Shown: positions 27,656-35,125 of the stretch, piece by piece | Numbering within the stretch: the stretch's first letter is position 1 | Layout of the letters: every line of letters begins with the position of its first letter | Assembly: GCF_009834515.1 (NCBI RefSeq) | Contig: NZ_CP019426.1 | Span: 682,001-746,000 of the forward strand | Length of the DNA stretch: 64,000 nucleotides | Direction of reading: 5' to 3' | Source of the DNA: Pseudomonas sp. R84 | GTDB taxonomy: Bacteria; Pseudomonadota; Gammaproteobacteria; Pseudomonadales; Pseudomonadaceae | Translations under genes and position numbers: made by a program | Notes under the pieces: generated by a model | Databases searched by the model: none | Seen by the model: the letters and a program-made list of their open reading frames with translations, nothing else | What the model was told of the DNA's origin: nothing

Positions 27656-28188
27656 TAGAGGTCTTTCAGGATGTCAGCCATGTCATCGGCATGCTCTTCT
27701 TCCTGCGCCAGAATATCTTCGAAGATCCGTCGGGTTGTCGGGTCTTTCTCGCCGATGTACTGGATGATTTCGCGGTAGCTGTCGATGGCGATGCGCTCGG
27801 CCACCAGGTCCTCGTAAACCATTTCTTTCAGGGTTTCCCCGGCCACGTATTGCGCGTGGGACATTTTCGACAGCATGTCGGGGTTGAACTCCGGCTCGCC
27901 GCCCAACTGCACGATGCGCTCGGCCAGACGGTCGGCGTGCTCGGCTTCCTGATTCGCATGTTCGAGAAACTCTTCGGCGGCCACATGGGCTTTCACGCCA
28001 TTGGCCATGAAGTAGTGGCGCTTGTAGCGCAGCACGCAGACCAGTTCAGTGGCCAGCGATTCATTAAGCAAGCGCAGCACCTCTTCACGGTCGGCGCTGT
28101 AGCCCTCGGTGACGGCGCCGTTCTCGACATGTTGGCGCGCACGGTCGCGCAAGGTTTGAACATCTGACAGATGCAGGTCGTCGCTCAT
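27655..28188 (-). CDS. Ferritin-like/Dps-type protein (PA4880 type)
   Basis: A 177-residue four-helix protein. Glu-rich segments LNESLATELVCVLRYKRHYF, EEFLEHANQEAEHADRLAERI and EDILAQEEEHADDMADIL place Glu and His residues as in a ferroxidase diiron site. It corresponds to the protein P. aeruginosa annotates as probable bacterioferritin (PA4880). Likely an iron-storing mini-ferritin in the cytoplasm. ATG 28188 follows GGAG-like bases (CAGGAGATCGAA). Confidence 0.88.
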   Translation of the reverse strand: MSDDLHLSDVQTLRDRARQHVENGAVTEGYSADREEVLRLLNESLATELVCVLRYKRHYFMANGVKAHVAAEEFLEHANQEAEHADRLAERIVQLGGEPEFNPDMLSKMSHAQYVAGETLKEMVYEDLVAERIAIDSYREIIQYIGEKDPTTRRIFEDILAQEEEHADDMADILKDL

Positions 28189-28286
28189 TTCGATCTCCTG
28201 GAGGCTAATCCGATGGGCGCCACGTTCTGCGGACGCGGTCGCTTCCTAAGCTGTGAGTCATGAGCATTGCAAAAAGTTTTATTGGT

Positions 28287-29222
28287 TTACGCAACCCCTG
28301 TAGGAGCTGCCGAAGGCTGCGATCTTGGCGCCAGCCCGGACAAAACTGCTTCCTCGCGCAACCAGGCAAAAAACGCCCGCACCGGCGGATGCCGCTCGCG
28401 CCCCGGTACACACAACGCGCTGTACCCGGCGCCATCAACTTGAACCTGACCCATGAACGGCACCAGCAAGCCACTGGCAACGCTCTCCGACACCAGAATA
28501 TTGCTCGCCAGTACCAGCCCTTGCCCGGCGATCGCCGCTTGCAGGGCGTAGTGCTCTTCATCGTATTCGCGGATGGCTGGCTGCTGGTTCAACCAGTTTT
28601 CGCCAGCCTTCGTGCACCACGCTTCCCAGCCATGGGCGTAAAGCTTGGAGTTGTGCCAGCGCACGCTGATCAACGTCGGTGTGCGCCGCGCGGCCAGCGC
28701 TACTTGCTCGGGCGAGCCGTATACGCCGAATGATTCATCGAACAGGCACAGACCATAGAGGTTCGGGTATTCGTCGAGGCTATAACGCAGAACCAGATCG
28801 ACACTGGCGTCCTGATGCAGATCGATGACCTCGCAATGGGTATCGAGGCGCACGTTGATGTTCGGATGCTGCGCATAAAACCGCCCGAGGCGCGGCACCA
28901 GCCACAGCGCCGCAAATGCCGCGGTCGTCGAGAGCGTCAGTGTGCTGGCGTTGCGCTGCGGGCGCAGGGTATCGACGCTTTGCGCCACCTCCAGCAGCGC
29001 GCCATGCAAGCTGCGAAATAGGCGCTCGCCGCCCTCGGTCAGACGCACCTGACGCGGCAGGCGCTCGAACAGCGCGACGCCGAGCCAGTCTTCCAGCGAA
29101 CGAATCTGGTGCGAAATCGCTGTCGGCGTGACCGACAGTTCTTCGGCGGCAGCCTTGAAACTCAGCAACCGTGATGCCGATTCAAAGGCGCGCAGGGCGG
29201 TGAGTGGCAGCGAGGCAAACAT
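28287..29222 (-). CDS. LysR-family regulator, GcvA-like, divergent from azoreductase
   Basis: A 311-residue LTTR with helix-turn-helix at about residues 20-40 (FKAAAEELSVTPTAISHQIRSLE). ATG 29222 has GGAG six bases upstream. It diverges from the broken azoreductase gene over 120 bp and probably regulates it. Its last 12 codons (RSQPSAAPTGVA) and stop come from a REP-type element (28298-28328), so the native C-terminus may have been shorter or different. Confidence 0.9.
   Translation of the reverse strand: MFASLPLTALRAFESASRLLSFKAAAEELSVTPTAISHQIRSLEDWLGVALFERLPRQVRLTEGGERLFRSLHGALLEVAQSVDTLRPQRNASTLTLSTTAAFAALWLVPRLGRFYAQHPNINVRLDTHCEVIDLHQDASVDLVLRYSLDEYPNLYGLCLFDESFGVYGSPEQVALAARRTPTLISVRWHNSKLYAHGWEAWCTKAGENWLNQQPAIREYDEEHYALQAAIAGQGLVLASNILVSESVASGLLVPFMGQVQVDGAGYSALCVPGRERHPPVRAFFAWLREEAVLSGLAPRSQPSAAPTGVA
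28298..28328. repeat. REP-type element, GGCAGCTCCTACAG family
   Basis: CTGTAGGAGCTGCCGAAGGCTGCGATC-type sequence, the same family as 31263, 32616 and 57866. It lies inside the 3' end of the LysR coding region. Confidence 0.8.
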
Positions 29223-29342
29223 TGATATCTCCATGGATGAAATCAATTCATCCAGACTGACTTTTGCTCATTTGAGGCTTAGGCGTGTCGCCTGCAATCT
29301 GCGACGACACAGCAACCAAAGTCTAGTCTCAAGGAGTTTCAG

Positions 29343-29981
29343 ATGAGCAAAATTCTTGCGGTCCATGCCAGCCCCCGTGGCGACCGTTCGCACTCGCGGC
29401 GGCTGGCGGAAAGCTTTCTCAGTGCCTGGCAGGTGCGTCATCCACAGGCGCAAGTGACCCGCCGCGAGGTCGGGCGGGCCATGATTCCGGCGGTAAACGC
29501 AGCCTTTGTCGCTGCCGCGTTTTATCCCTAGCCTGATGCACGGCCACTGTCGATGCAGGCCGATCTGGCCCTGAGCGATCAACTGGTCGGCGAGTTGTTC
29601 GACCACGACCTGCTGCTGATTTCCACGCCGATGTACAACTTCAGCGTACCCAGCGGCCTCAAGGCCTGGGTAGATCAGATCGTGCGCCTGGGTCTGACCT
29701 TCGATCACACGCTGGACAACGGTGTCGCCCAGTACACGCCTTTGTTGCAGGGCAAGAAAGCCTTGATCGTCACCAGTCGCGGCGGTTTCGGTTTTGGTCC
29801 GGGTGGTGAGCTGGAGGCCTTGAATCACGCCGATCCATGGCTGCGCACGGCGCTGGGGTTCGTAGGCATCAACGACGTCAGCGTGGTTGCGGCCGAGGGC
29901 GAAGAGTCCGCCGAGCGCACCTTCGCGGTATCGGTGGCCGAGGCGGAGCAGCGTTTGCTCAACCTTGCCCGGGAGTTCTAG
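29343..29981 (+). pseudogene. azoR: FMN-dependent NADH-azoreductase, interrupted by an amber stop
   Basis: The frame encodes a 212-residue azoreductase of normal length except for TAG at 29529-29531. The first 62 codons ([20 protein letters not shown]) hold the flavodoxin-like FMN phosphate loop. The rest in the same frame holds [23 protein letters not shown] and [11 protein letters not shown]. The stop follows AAFYP, where homologues have Glu or Gln, so a single G or C to T change explains it. No other damage is seen. Restart at ATG 29553 would lack the first beta-alpha unit and FMN loop. A sequencing error cannot be excluded. Confidence 0.85.
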
Positions 29982-30287
29982 GTGGCCTGGCTGTTCCTGC
30001 TGATCGCCGCCGGGTTTGAAGTGACCTTCGCTATGGGCATGAAGTACGCCGAAGGCTTCACCCGGCTCTGGCCTTCGTTTATTACGGTGGTTGCGGCGGT
30101 TGGCGGGATCTACTTCCTCACGTTGGCGATGCGCGAGTTGCCGGTCAGCATCGCCTATCCGATCTGGACGGCGATTGGCTCACTGGGCACGGTGTTCCTC
30201 GGGTTTGCGTTGCTCGGCGAGAGCCTGACCCTGGTCAAACTGCTGTCAGTCGGGCTTATTGTGGCGGGAGTGGTGGGCCTGAAGTAG
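29982..30287 (+). CDS. SMR-family small multidrug/guanidinium exporter
   Basis: A 101-residue inner membrane protein with four hydrophobic helices. The essential Glu is in the first helix (AAGFEVTFAMGMKYAEGF), and LPVSIAYPIWTAIGSLGTV is the family signature. The sequence is closest to the SugE/Gdx branch (guanidinium exporters), with an EmrE/QacE-type pump as alternative. Start GTG 29982 directly abuts the azoreductase stop, with GGAG upstream, so it is co-transcribed with the interrupted gene. Confidence 0.88.
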   Translation: MAWLFLLIAAGFEVTFAMGMKYAEGFTRLWPSFITVVAAVGGIYFLTLAMRELPVSIAYPIWTAIGSLGTVFLGFALLGESLTLVKLLSVGLIVAGVVGLK

Positions 30288-30378
30288 GCTGGTGGTTGAG
30301 TTGTCATCATCAGGGAGGATGCTTGGCGGGCGTTTTGCACGCCTTGCATCCACTCACCGACCACAAGGATGTTTGCCC

Positions 30379-31257
30379 ATGTCGACGCGTTATCCATTGG
30401 TGCTGGTGCCCGGAATGCTCGGGTTTATCCGGCTGGTGCTCTATCCGTACTGGTACGGCATCATCAAGGCATTGCGCCGTGGTGGTGCGACGGTGATTGC
30501 GGTGCAGGTGTCGCCGCTGCATTCGACTGAGGTGCGTGGCGAGCAGTTGCTCGCGCGGATCGATGAGATCTTGCGTGAGACAGGGGCGCAAAAGGTCAAC
30601 CTGTTCGGCCACAGTCAGGGCTCGCTGACGGCACGGTATGCCGCGGCGAAACGGCCGGATCTGGTGGCCTCGGTGACATCGGTGGCCGGGCCGAATCATG
30701 GTTCGGAACTGGCGGATTATCTGGAAAAAAATTATCCGGCCGACAGCGCCAAGGGCCGACTGCTTGAGGCGTTGCTACGGTTTGTCGGCTGGCTGATGGC
30801 GCTACTGGAAACCGGTTATCGCGGGCCGAAATTGCCGGTGGATATCCACGCCTCGCACCAATCGCTGACCACTGAGGGCGTGGCGCTGTTCAATCAACGT
30901 TATCCGCAGGGCCTGCCTGAAACGTGGGGCGGGCATGGGCCGGAAGAGGTTAACGGCGTGCGTTATTACTCGTGGTCGGGGACGTTGCAGCCGGGCAAGA
31001 CCGATCGTGGCGGTAATCTGTTTGACGGTACCAATCGCAGCTGTCGCTTGTTTGCGAAAACCTTTGTCCGTGAGCCGGGGCAGTGCGATGGGATGGTCGG
31101 GCGGTATAGCTCGCATCTGGGCACGGTGATTGGCGATGACTATCCGCTGGATCACTTCGACATCGTCAATCAGTCGCTGGGGCTGGTCGGTAAAGGAGCG
31201 GATCCGGTGCGGCTGTTTGTCGAGCATGCGGCGCGGCTTGAGGCTGCAGGCGTTTAG
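30379..31257 (+). CDS. Triacylglycerol lipase, family I, without signal peptide
   Basis: A 292-residue alpha/beta hydrolase. The oxyanion segment PLVLVPGMLGFIRL is at the N-terminus. The catalytic triad reads Ser79 (GHSQG), Asp237 (CDGMVGRYSSHLG) and His259 (LDHFDIVNQ); flanking residues resemble the calcium site of Pseudomonas lipases. Cys residues in RSCRL and GQCDG could form the conserved disulfide. ATG 30379 has AAGGA upstream. The 29-codon upstream extension has no RBS and no signal peptide. No Lif foldase gene is nearby, so it may be a foldase-independent or intracellular lipase. Confidence 0.87.
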   Translation: MSTRYPLVLVPGMLGFIRLVLYPYWYGIIKALRRGGATVIAVQVSPLHSTEVRGEQLLARIDEILRETGAQKVNLFGHSQGSLTARYAAAKRPDLVASVTSVAGPNHGSELADYLEKNYPADSAKGRLLEALLRFVGWLMALLETGYRGPKLPVDIHASHQSLTTEGVALFNQRYPQGLPETWGGHGPEEVNGVRYYSWSGTLQPGKTDRGGNLFDGTNRSCRLFAKTFVREPGQCDGMVGRYSSHLGTVIGDDYPLDHFDIVNQSLGLVGKGADPVRLFVEHAARLEAAGV

Positions 31258-31262
31258 GATCA

Positions 31263-31288
31263 AAAGATCGCAGCCTGCGGCAGCTCCT
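31263..31288. repeat. Left half of a REP split by the IS110 element
   Basis: AAAGATCGCAGCCTGCGGCAGCTCCT, cut at its CT (31287-31288). The missing part, ACAGGTTCGG, is found at 32571 on the other side of the element. Confidence 0.88.
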
Positions 31289-31294
31289 TGTATG

Positions 31295-31500
31295 TTGCCC
31301 TCACACCAGTCAATTGAGATCTAAGCTCGCTGGTGCGGACATACGAAGATGTGTTTCTGGGGGAGACCGATCGCTCCTAAAGGCAGGACTTGCTCCTGAC
31401 CTTGTCTGTAGAGAGGTCCCCCCGCCTCATTGCCCACCACGAAGAGTATCGAGAAGCCGACAAGTCGGACTTCGCATTACAAGGTTGCAGTGGCATGAAG
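31295..31500 (+). ncRNA. Candidate IS110 bridge RNA
   Basis: The left end shows a 5' hairpin (CACCAG/CTGGTG, about 31315-31335) and two guide-bearing loops. Target loop (about 31381-31427, stem AGGC-GGAC/GTCC-GCCT): GCTCCT at 31392-31397 equals the left target up to the core, and CTGTAG at 31406-31411 is complementary to the core plus right target CTACAG. Donor loop: AGAGTATC at 31443-31450 equals the right end of the element, TACAAG at 31478-31483 is complementary to CTTGTA at the core/left-end join, and a GAAGCCGA/TCGGACTTC hairpin lies between. Exact 5' and 3' ends are not known. Confidence 0.75.
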
Positions 31501-31557
31501 TTCGAGGTCAGGGGAACCAGGATGCATTTCTAACCCAGTTCACTCGGAGTTGAAAGC

Positions 31558-32553
31558 ATGAGCATGCATGTCGGTTTGGATGTGGGGTCTCGCACGACCG
31601 CCATGGGCTGGCGCAACGACGGCCGTTTTGCAGGGGCCTGCAACATCGACCAAACACCCGCCGGGCGCAAAGCAGCGGTCAACAGGTTGCTCGAGCTCAA
31701 GCCTTTATCCGTAGTGATGGAGGCCACCGGCATCTATTACCTGGATTTGGCCATGGAGCTCACCGCGGCGGGTTTGCCCGTTTCGGTTATCAACCCGAAG
31801 AGCTTTCATAACTTTGCCAAGCTGATGCTGAAAAACAGCAAAACCGATGCGATCGATGCCCAGTTGCTAGCCGAATACGGCGAACGCATGAGCCCAAAAT
31901 TGTGGACGCCGCCCACGACCATACAGTTGGAACTGCGGGCTATCGGAAGGCATATCAATCGTTTGACGTGTCATCGCACCCGAGCCAAGAACGAGCTGCA
32001 TGCGCTGAAAGCTACTCAAACAACCGTGAAAATGCTGATTGAAGACGAAGAAGAAGCCATTGAAGCTTTTGACAAGCGAATCGAGCGTTTCAGGCTCGCA
32101 GGTCGGGCGCTGATCGACAACTGCCCGACGCTAAGCGCCCAGTTTGGGCACATGATCGCAGCGCCGGGCATGGGCGAAATTTCAGTATTTGCGGCACTGG
32201 CTGAATTGACGACCTTGCCAGTGACACTTAAGTCCGCGCAGGTCAGCCGACATGCAGGACTCGATGTGCGGCTTACGCAATCAGGTACCAGCATCGATAA
32301 ACCTGGGCGGATAAGTAAGGGCGGAAACGCCTACCTACGTTCAGCGATGTACATGCCAGCGCTGACTGCCATACGTTGCGACAGCAACGTGAAAGCCTTT
32401 TACGAAGCGTTGATCGGGCGAGGGAAGAGAAAGATGCAGGCTATCGTCGCCGTCATGCGCAAATACCTGACAGGCTTGTGGGCCTGCATGCGAGCCGGCG
32501 AAGATTTCAATACGGCCAAGCTTTTTAGCGCAAAAGATCTCGCAAAAGCTTGA
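31558..32553 (+). CDS. IS110-family transposase (DEDD recombinase)
   Basis: A 331-residue transposase. The RuvC-like DEDD residues read Asp8 (VGLDVGS), Glu55 (VMEATG), Asp97 and Asp100 (SKTDAIDAQLL). A central helical coiled region (about 125-190) is followed by the Transposase_20 domain from APGMGEISVFA (about 202), with QSGTSIDKPGRISKGGNAYLR holding the likely catalytic serine (Ser242 or Ser245). The gene looks intact and so could be active. The long non-coding 5' end places it in the IS110 rather than the IS1111 subgroup. The stop codon overlaps the predicted -35 of the junction promoter. Confidence 0.95.
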   Translation: MSMHVGLDVGSRTTAMGWRNDGRFAGACNIDQTPAGRKAAVNRLLELKPLSVVMEATGIYYLDLAMELTAAGLPVSVINPKSFHNFAKLMLKNSKTDAIDAQLLAEYGERMSPKLWTPPTTIQLELRAIGRHINRLTCHRTRAKNELHALKATQTTVKMLIEDEEEAIEAFDKRIERFRLAGRALIDNCPTLSAQFGHMIAAPGMGEISVFAALAELTTLPVTLKSAQVSRHAGLDVRLTQSGTSIDKPGRISKGGNAYLRSAMYMPALTAIRCDSNVKAFYEALIGRGKRKMQAIVAVMRKYLTGLWACMRAGEDFNTAKLFSAKDLAKA

Positions 32554-32570
32554 CCGTGAACAGAGTATCT

Positions 32571-32646
32571 ACAGGTTCGGTGTCGAACACAAATTTTGTG
32601 AACGCCCCGAACTCATGTAGGAGCTGCCGCAGGCTGCGATCTTTTC
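32571..32646. repeat. Right half of the split REP plus its inverted partner
   Basis: ACAGGTTCGG at 32571 completes the left REP. CATGTAGGAGCTGCCGCAGG (from 32614) begins the second, inverted REP copy, ending in GATCTTTT. Together with 31263-31288 this was one BIME before insertion. Confidence 0.87.
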
Positions 32647-32648
32647 TA

Positions 32649-33536
32649 TCAGGCAACGCTGATCCGGCGGCCTAACACGGTTGTCCAACGCTCGGAAAGA
32701 ATCACCCCGGCCAACGTCAACAACCCACCCACCAAGTGATACATCGCCAACTGCTCCTTCAACACCACCGCCGCGATCAGCGCGGTAATCAACGGCAGCA
32801 AGTTAAAGAACAACGTCGTGCGGCTCGGCCCCAGACGCTGCACTGCCTGCATCCACGCCAGCGGCGCGAGCATCGATGCCAACAGGCACGCATACAGCAC
32901 CAGCGGAATGTTCTGCAGAGTCAAACCGGTCTTCGGCGAAGCGGCATACAACGGAAACAACACGACAATCGCCACCAGCACCTGCAAATACAACAACACC
33001 AGCGGCGGCAGGCGCAGCTGCCATTTTTTCAGCAGCGTGCTGTAGATCGCATAGGCCAGGGTCGCGATCAGCATCATCGCATCACCCATGTTCACGCCGT
33101 GTTGCAGCAGTGCGCCGAGGCTGCCCGACGACACCACCACCAGCACGCCAGCAAATGACAATACTGCACCGACCAGTGCTCCCGCCGTCAGGCGCTGCCC
33201 AAGGCTGATGATCGCCATGGCCAGCGACATCAATGGCATCAGCGACAGGATGATGCCCATGTTGGTCGCGGTAGTCAGAGTCGCAGCGAAATAGGCGAGG
33301 CTTTGATACACCGCCATGCCAAGTACGCCGAGGACGAAAATCTTGCCCAGGTTCGGACGGATCTGCGGCCAGTGCGCGATCACCGCTTTGAGCATGAACG
33401 GGGTGAACAGCAAGCCGGCCAGCAGCCAGCGGTAGAAACCGATCTCGGCGGGGAAAATCGCCCCGACCGCGAGTTTGTTGATCACGGTATTGCCGGCCCA
33501 GATAAAAATCGCCAGCAGCGGAAACGCGTATTGCAT
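32649..33536 (-). CDS. EamA/DMT-family transporter
   Basis: A 295-residue inner membrane protein with ten predicted helices and two EamA repeats (starts near IFIWAGNTVINK and ATLAYAIYSTLLKKW). The drug/metabolite superfamily exports amino acids or small metabolites; the substrate cannot be read. It diverges from an AraC-type gene over 96 bp, a common exporter/regulator arrangement. The ribosome binding site is weak, so the start is moderately certain. Its stop lies right at the REP boundary. Confidence 0.9.
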   Translation of the reverse strand: MQYAFPLLAIFIWAGNTVINKLAVGAIFPAEIGFYRWLLAGLLFTPFMLKAVIAHWPQIRPNLGKIFVLGVLGMAVYQSLAYFAATLTTATNMGIILSLMPLMSLAMAIISLGQRLTAGALVGAVLSFAGVLVVVSSGSLGALLQHGVNMGDAMMLIATLAYAIYSTLLKKWQLRLPPLVLLYLQVLVAIVVLFPLYAASPKTGLTLQNIPLVLYACLLASMLAPLAWMQAVQRLGPSRTTLFFNLLPLITALIAAVVLKEQLAMYHLVGGLLTLAGVILSERWTTVLGRRISVA

Positions 33537-33600
33537 GAGTTGAAACCAGTACGTTGATGAAAGGCAATTATCCGTTGTCTGGATGCAAGCCTATACTTCG

Positions 33601-33630
33601 AACCGGACAACCTGCCTCTGAAACCGGACA
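33601..33630. promoter_or_regulatory. Two direct AACCGGACA repeats, candidate AraC-type binding sites
   Basis: AACCGGACA occurs at 33601-33609 and 33622-33630, 21 bp apart, i.e. two helical turns on the same face. The second ends two bases before the AraC-type gene ATG. This suits autoregulation and control of the divergent exporter. Confidence 0.45.
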
Positions 33631-33632
33631 GC

Positions 33633-34427
33633 ATGAACAGTAAACACATCGATCTGCTGGATTTCAGCGAACTGCCGTCGGCGGTGTACTTCCGCTACGC
33701 CGATTTCAACGCCCATGAATACGCCGCGCCGCACCGCCATCCGTGGGGCACGCTGGAGTATGCCGCACACGGCGTGTTGCACATGGACGTCGATGGCAGT
33801 CGCTTCATGTCGCCGCCGCAATACGCGGTGTGGGTGCCGCCGCAGATCGAGCACAGTTTCTACAGCCATCAACCGGTCAACTATCGCGCGGTGTGCCTCG
33901 ACCCGAAGGTCTGCGCCGAACTGCCGACACGCGCCTGTACTCTGGCGATCAGCGATATTCTCAAGGCGATTCTCAAAGACTTCGCCGCCCGTGACGTGAA
34001 GATTCCCGAACTCGATGCCGACCAGCGTCTGGCGCAAGTGTTGGTCGATCAACTGCAACAGGCGCCAGTGCACGAATGTTATCTGCCGTACGCGAGCAGT
34101 CCGGGGTTGCTGGCGATCCTCGAAACCTTGCAGGCCGAGCCGGGCAACAATCAGCCGTTGGCGCATTGGGCGCTGCAGGTGCACGTCAGCGAACGTACGC
34201 TGGCCCGGCAATTCGTTCGGGAGCTGGGGATGAGTTTTGGCGAGTGGCGTCAGCGCTTGCGCTATCTCGCCGCGATCGAGGCGCTGGAAACATCGCGCAG
34301 CGTGCAGGAAATCGCCTTCGATCTCGGTTACAGCAGCGGCTCGGCATTCATCGCCATGTTCGCCCGGCAGGCGGGGTGTACGCCGGAGCAGTATCGCCGC
34401 AGCCATCTGGAAGGGAGGAAGGTGTAA
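33633..34427 (+). CDS. AraC-family regulator with N-terminal cupin domain
   Basis: A 264-residue regulator. The N-terminal cupin (EYAAPHRHPWGTLEYAAHG, metal-ligand-like histidines) senses a ligand; the C-terminal AraC domain holds two helix-turn-helix units (VSERTLARQFVRELGMSF and SVQEIAFDLGYSSGSAFIAMF). It diverges from the EamA transporter, its most likely target. No clear Shine-Dalgarno sequence is seen before ATG 33633. Confidence 0.9.
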   Translation: MNSKHIDLLDFSELPSAVYFRYADFNAHEYAAPHRHPWGTLEYAAHGVLHMDVDGSRFMSPPQYAVWVPPQIEHSFYSHQPVNYRAVCLDPKVCAELPTRACTLAISDILKAILKDFAARDVKIPELDADQRLAQVLVDQLQQAPVHECYLPYASSPGLLAILETLQAEPGNNQPLAHWALQVHVSERTLARQFVRELGMSFGEWRQRLRYLAAIEALETSRSVQEIAFDLGYSSGSAFIAMFARQAGCTPEQYRRSHLEGRKV

Positions 34428-34490
34428 CAGGATTTGGCTACACTCCAGCAGAGGCCGCCCCCCTCGGTGCGGCGCCAAGGAGAAAACTCC

Positions 34491-34796
34491 ATGAAGATGT
34501 TGCGTGTGCCGTTGTTGATGATTGGTTTGCTCCTGTGTTCCCAGGGTTTCGCCGCCACGGCGCAACAGAACAAGATGACCACCTGCAATGCCGATGCGAC
34601 CGCCAAGAGTCTGAAAGGCGATGAGCGCAAAACCTTCATGAGCACCTGCCTCAAGGCAGCGCCAGCGGCCAACGATGCCAAGGCCCTGACCCCGCAGCAG
34701 CAGAAAATGAAGACCTGCAACGCCGATGCCGCCACCAAAGCCCTGACCGGCGATGCGCGCAAGACCTTCATGAGTGATTGCCTGAAGAAAAAATAA
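34491..34796 (+). CDS. PsiF-repeat periplasmic protein
   Basis: A 101-residue exported protein. A signal peptide of about 22 residues ends QGFAA; two PsiF repeats follow (KMTTCNADATAKSLKGDERK and KMKTCNADAATKALTGDARK, each with a second CL cysteine), so two disulfides are likely. PsiF is phosphate-starvation-inducible in E. coli; its function is unknown. ATG 34491 has AAGGAG upstream; the longer frame is not used. It starts 63 bp after the AraC gene and could be read through from it. Confidence 0.9.
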   Translation: MKMLRVPLLMIGLLLCSQGFAATAQQNKMTTCNADATAKSLKGDERKTFMSTCLKAAPAANDAKALTPQQQKMKTCNADAATKALTGDARKTFMSDCLKKK

Positions 34797-34840
34797 CCTG
34801 GTTCTGTGGGGTGACTGGTTTAGGCGTTCGCTTGAGATTT

Positions 34841-35019
34841 GCCCTCACCCTAACCCTCTCCGAGAGGGAGAGGGGACTGACCGCGGTGTTTTCAGATATC
34901 CATCGACCTGAACTATCCGGCCGATTCTGAATTCAATACAGCACTGGCAGGTCACCGGATTTCTTCGCCATTCCTTGATCGGTCCCCTCTCCCTCCGGGA
35001 GAGGGCTAGGGTGAGGGCT
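34841..35019. repeat. Long inverted repeat, CTCACCCTAACCCTCTCC family
   Basis: GCCCTCACCCTAACCCTCTC and its inverted partner (GAGAGGGCTAGGGTGAGGGC) lie about 130 bp apart. The same family occurs at 42508, 44381 and 49763. It fills most of the 329-bp gap before the AI-2E gene; nothing else is visible there. Confidence 0.85.
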
Positions 35020-35125
35020 GGATCTCAAGCCGTGCAGCAAAACCCGAAACACCGCATATACCTAGTGCTCCCCCGGGAACGCTGGCAGACTGCCAATCCT
35101 TTTACGCCGTTCGTTTTGAGGCTGT

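Larger units (their letters stand above)
31289..32570. mobile_element. IS110-family insertion sequence in a REP
   Basis: The 1282-bp element holds one transposase gene, a 269-bp left non-coding end and a 17-bp right end. Its borders are defined by rejoining the interrupted REP: ...GGCAGCTCCT before the left end and ACAGGTTCGG after the right end give the uninterrupted Pseudomonas REP. CT (31287-31288 and 32569-32570) is the shared core dinucleotide. There are no terminal inverted repeats, as is normal for IS110. IS110 elements are known to target REP sequences in Pseudomonas and E. coli. Confidence 0.9.

Noticed and set aside
30292..30378. Longer lipase start with a 29-residue N-terminal extension
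   Set aside because: The extension has no signal peptide and no ribosome binding site, whereas ATG 30379 has AAGGA at good spacing.
31314..31553. Short protein-coding frame in the left end of the IS110 element
   Set aside because: It overlaps the guide-bearing loops, has no ribosome binding site and no homologous protein that I recognise; the RNA explanation accounts for the sequence.
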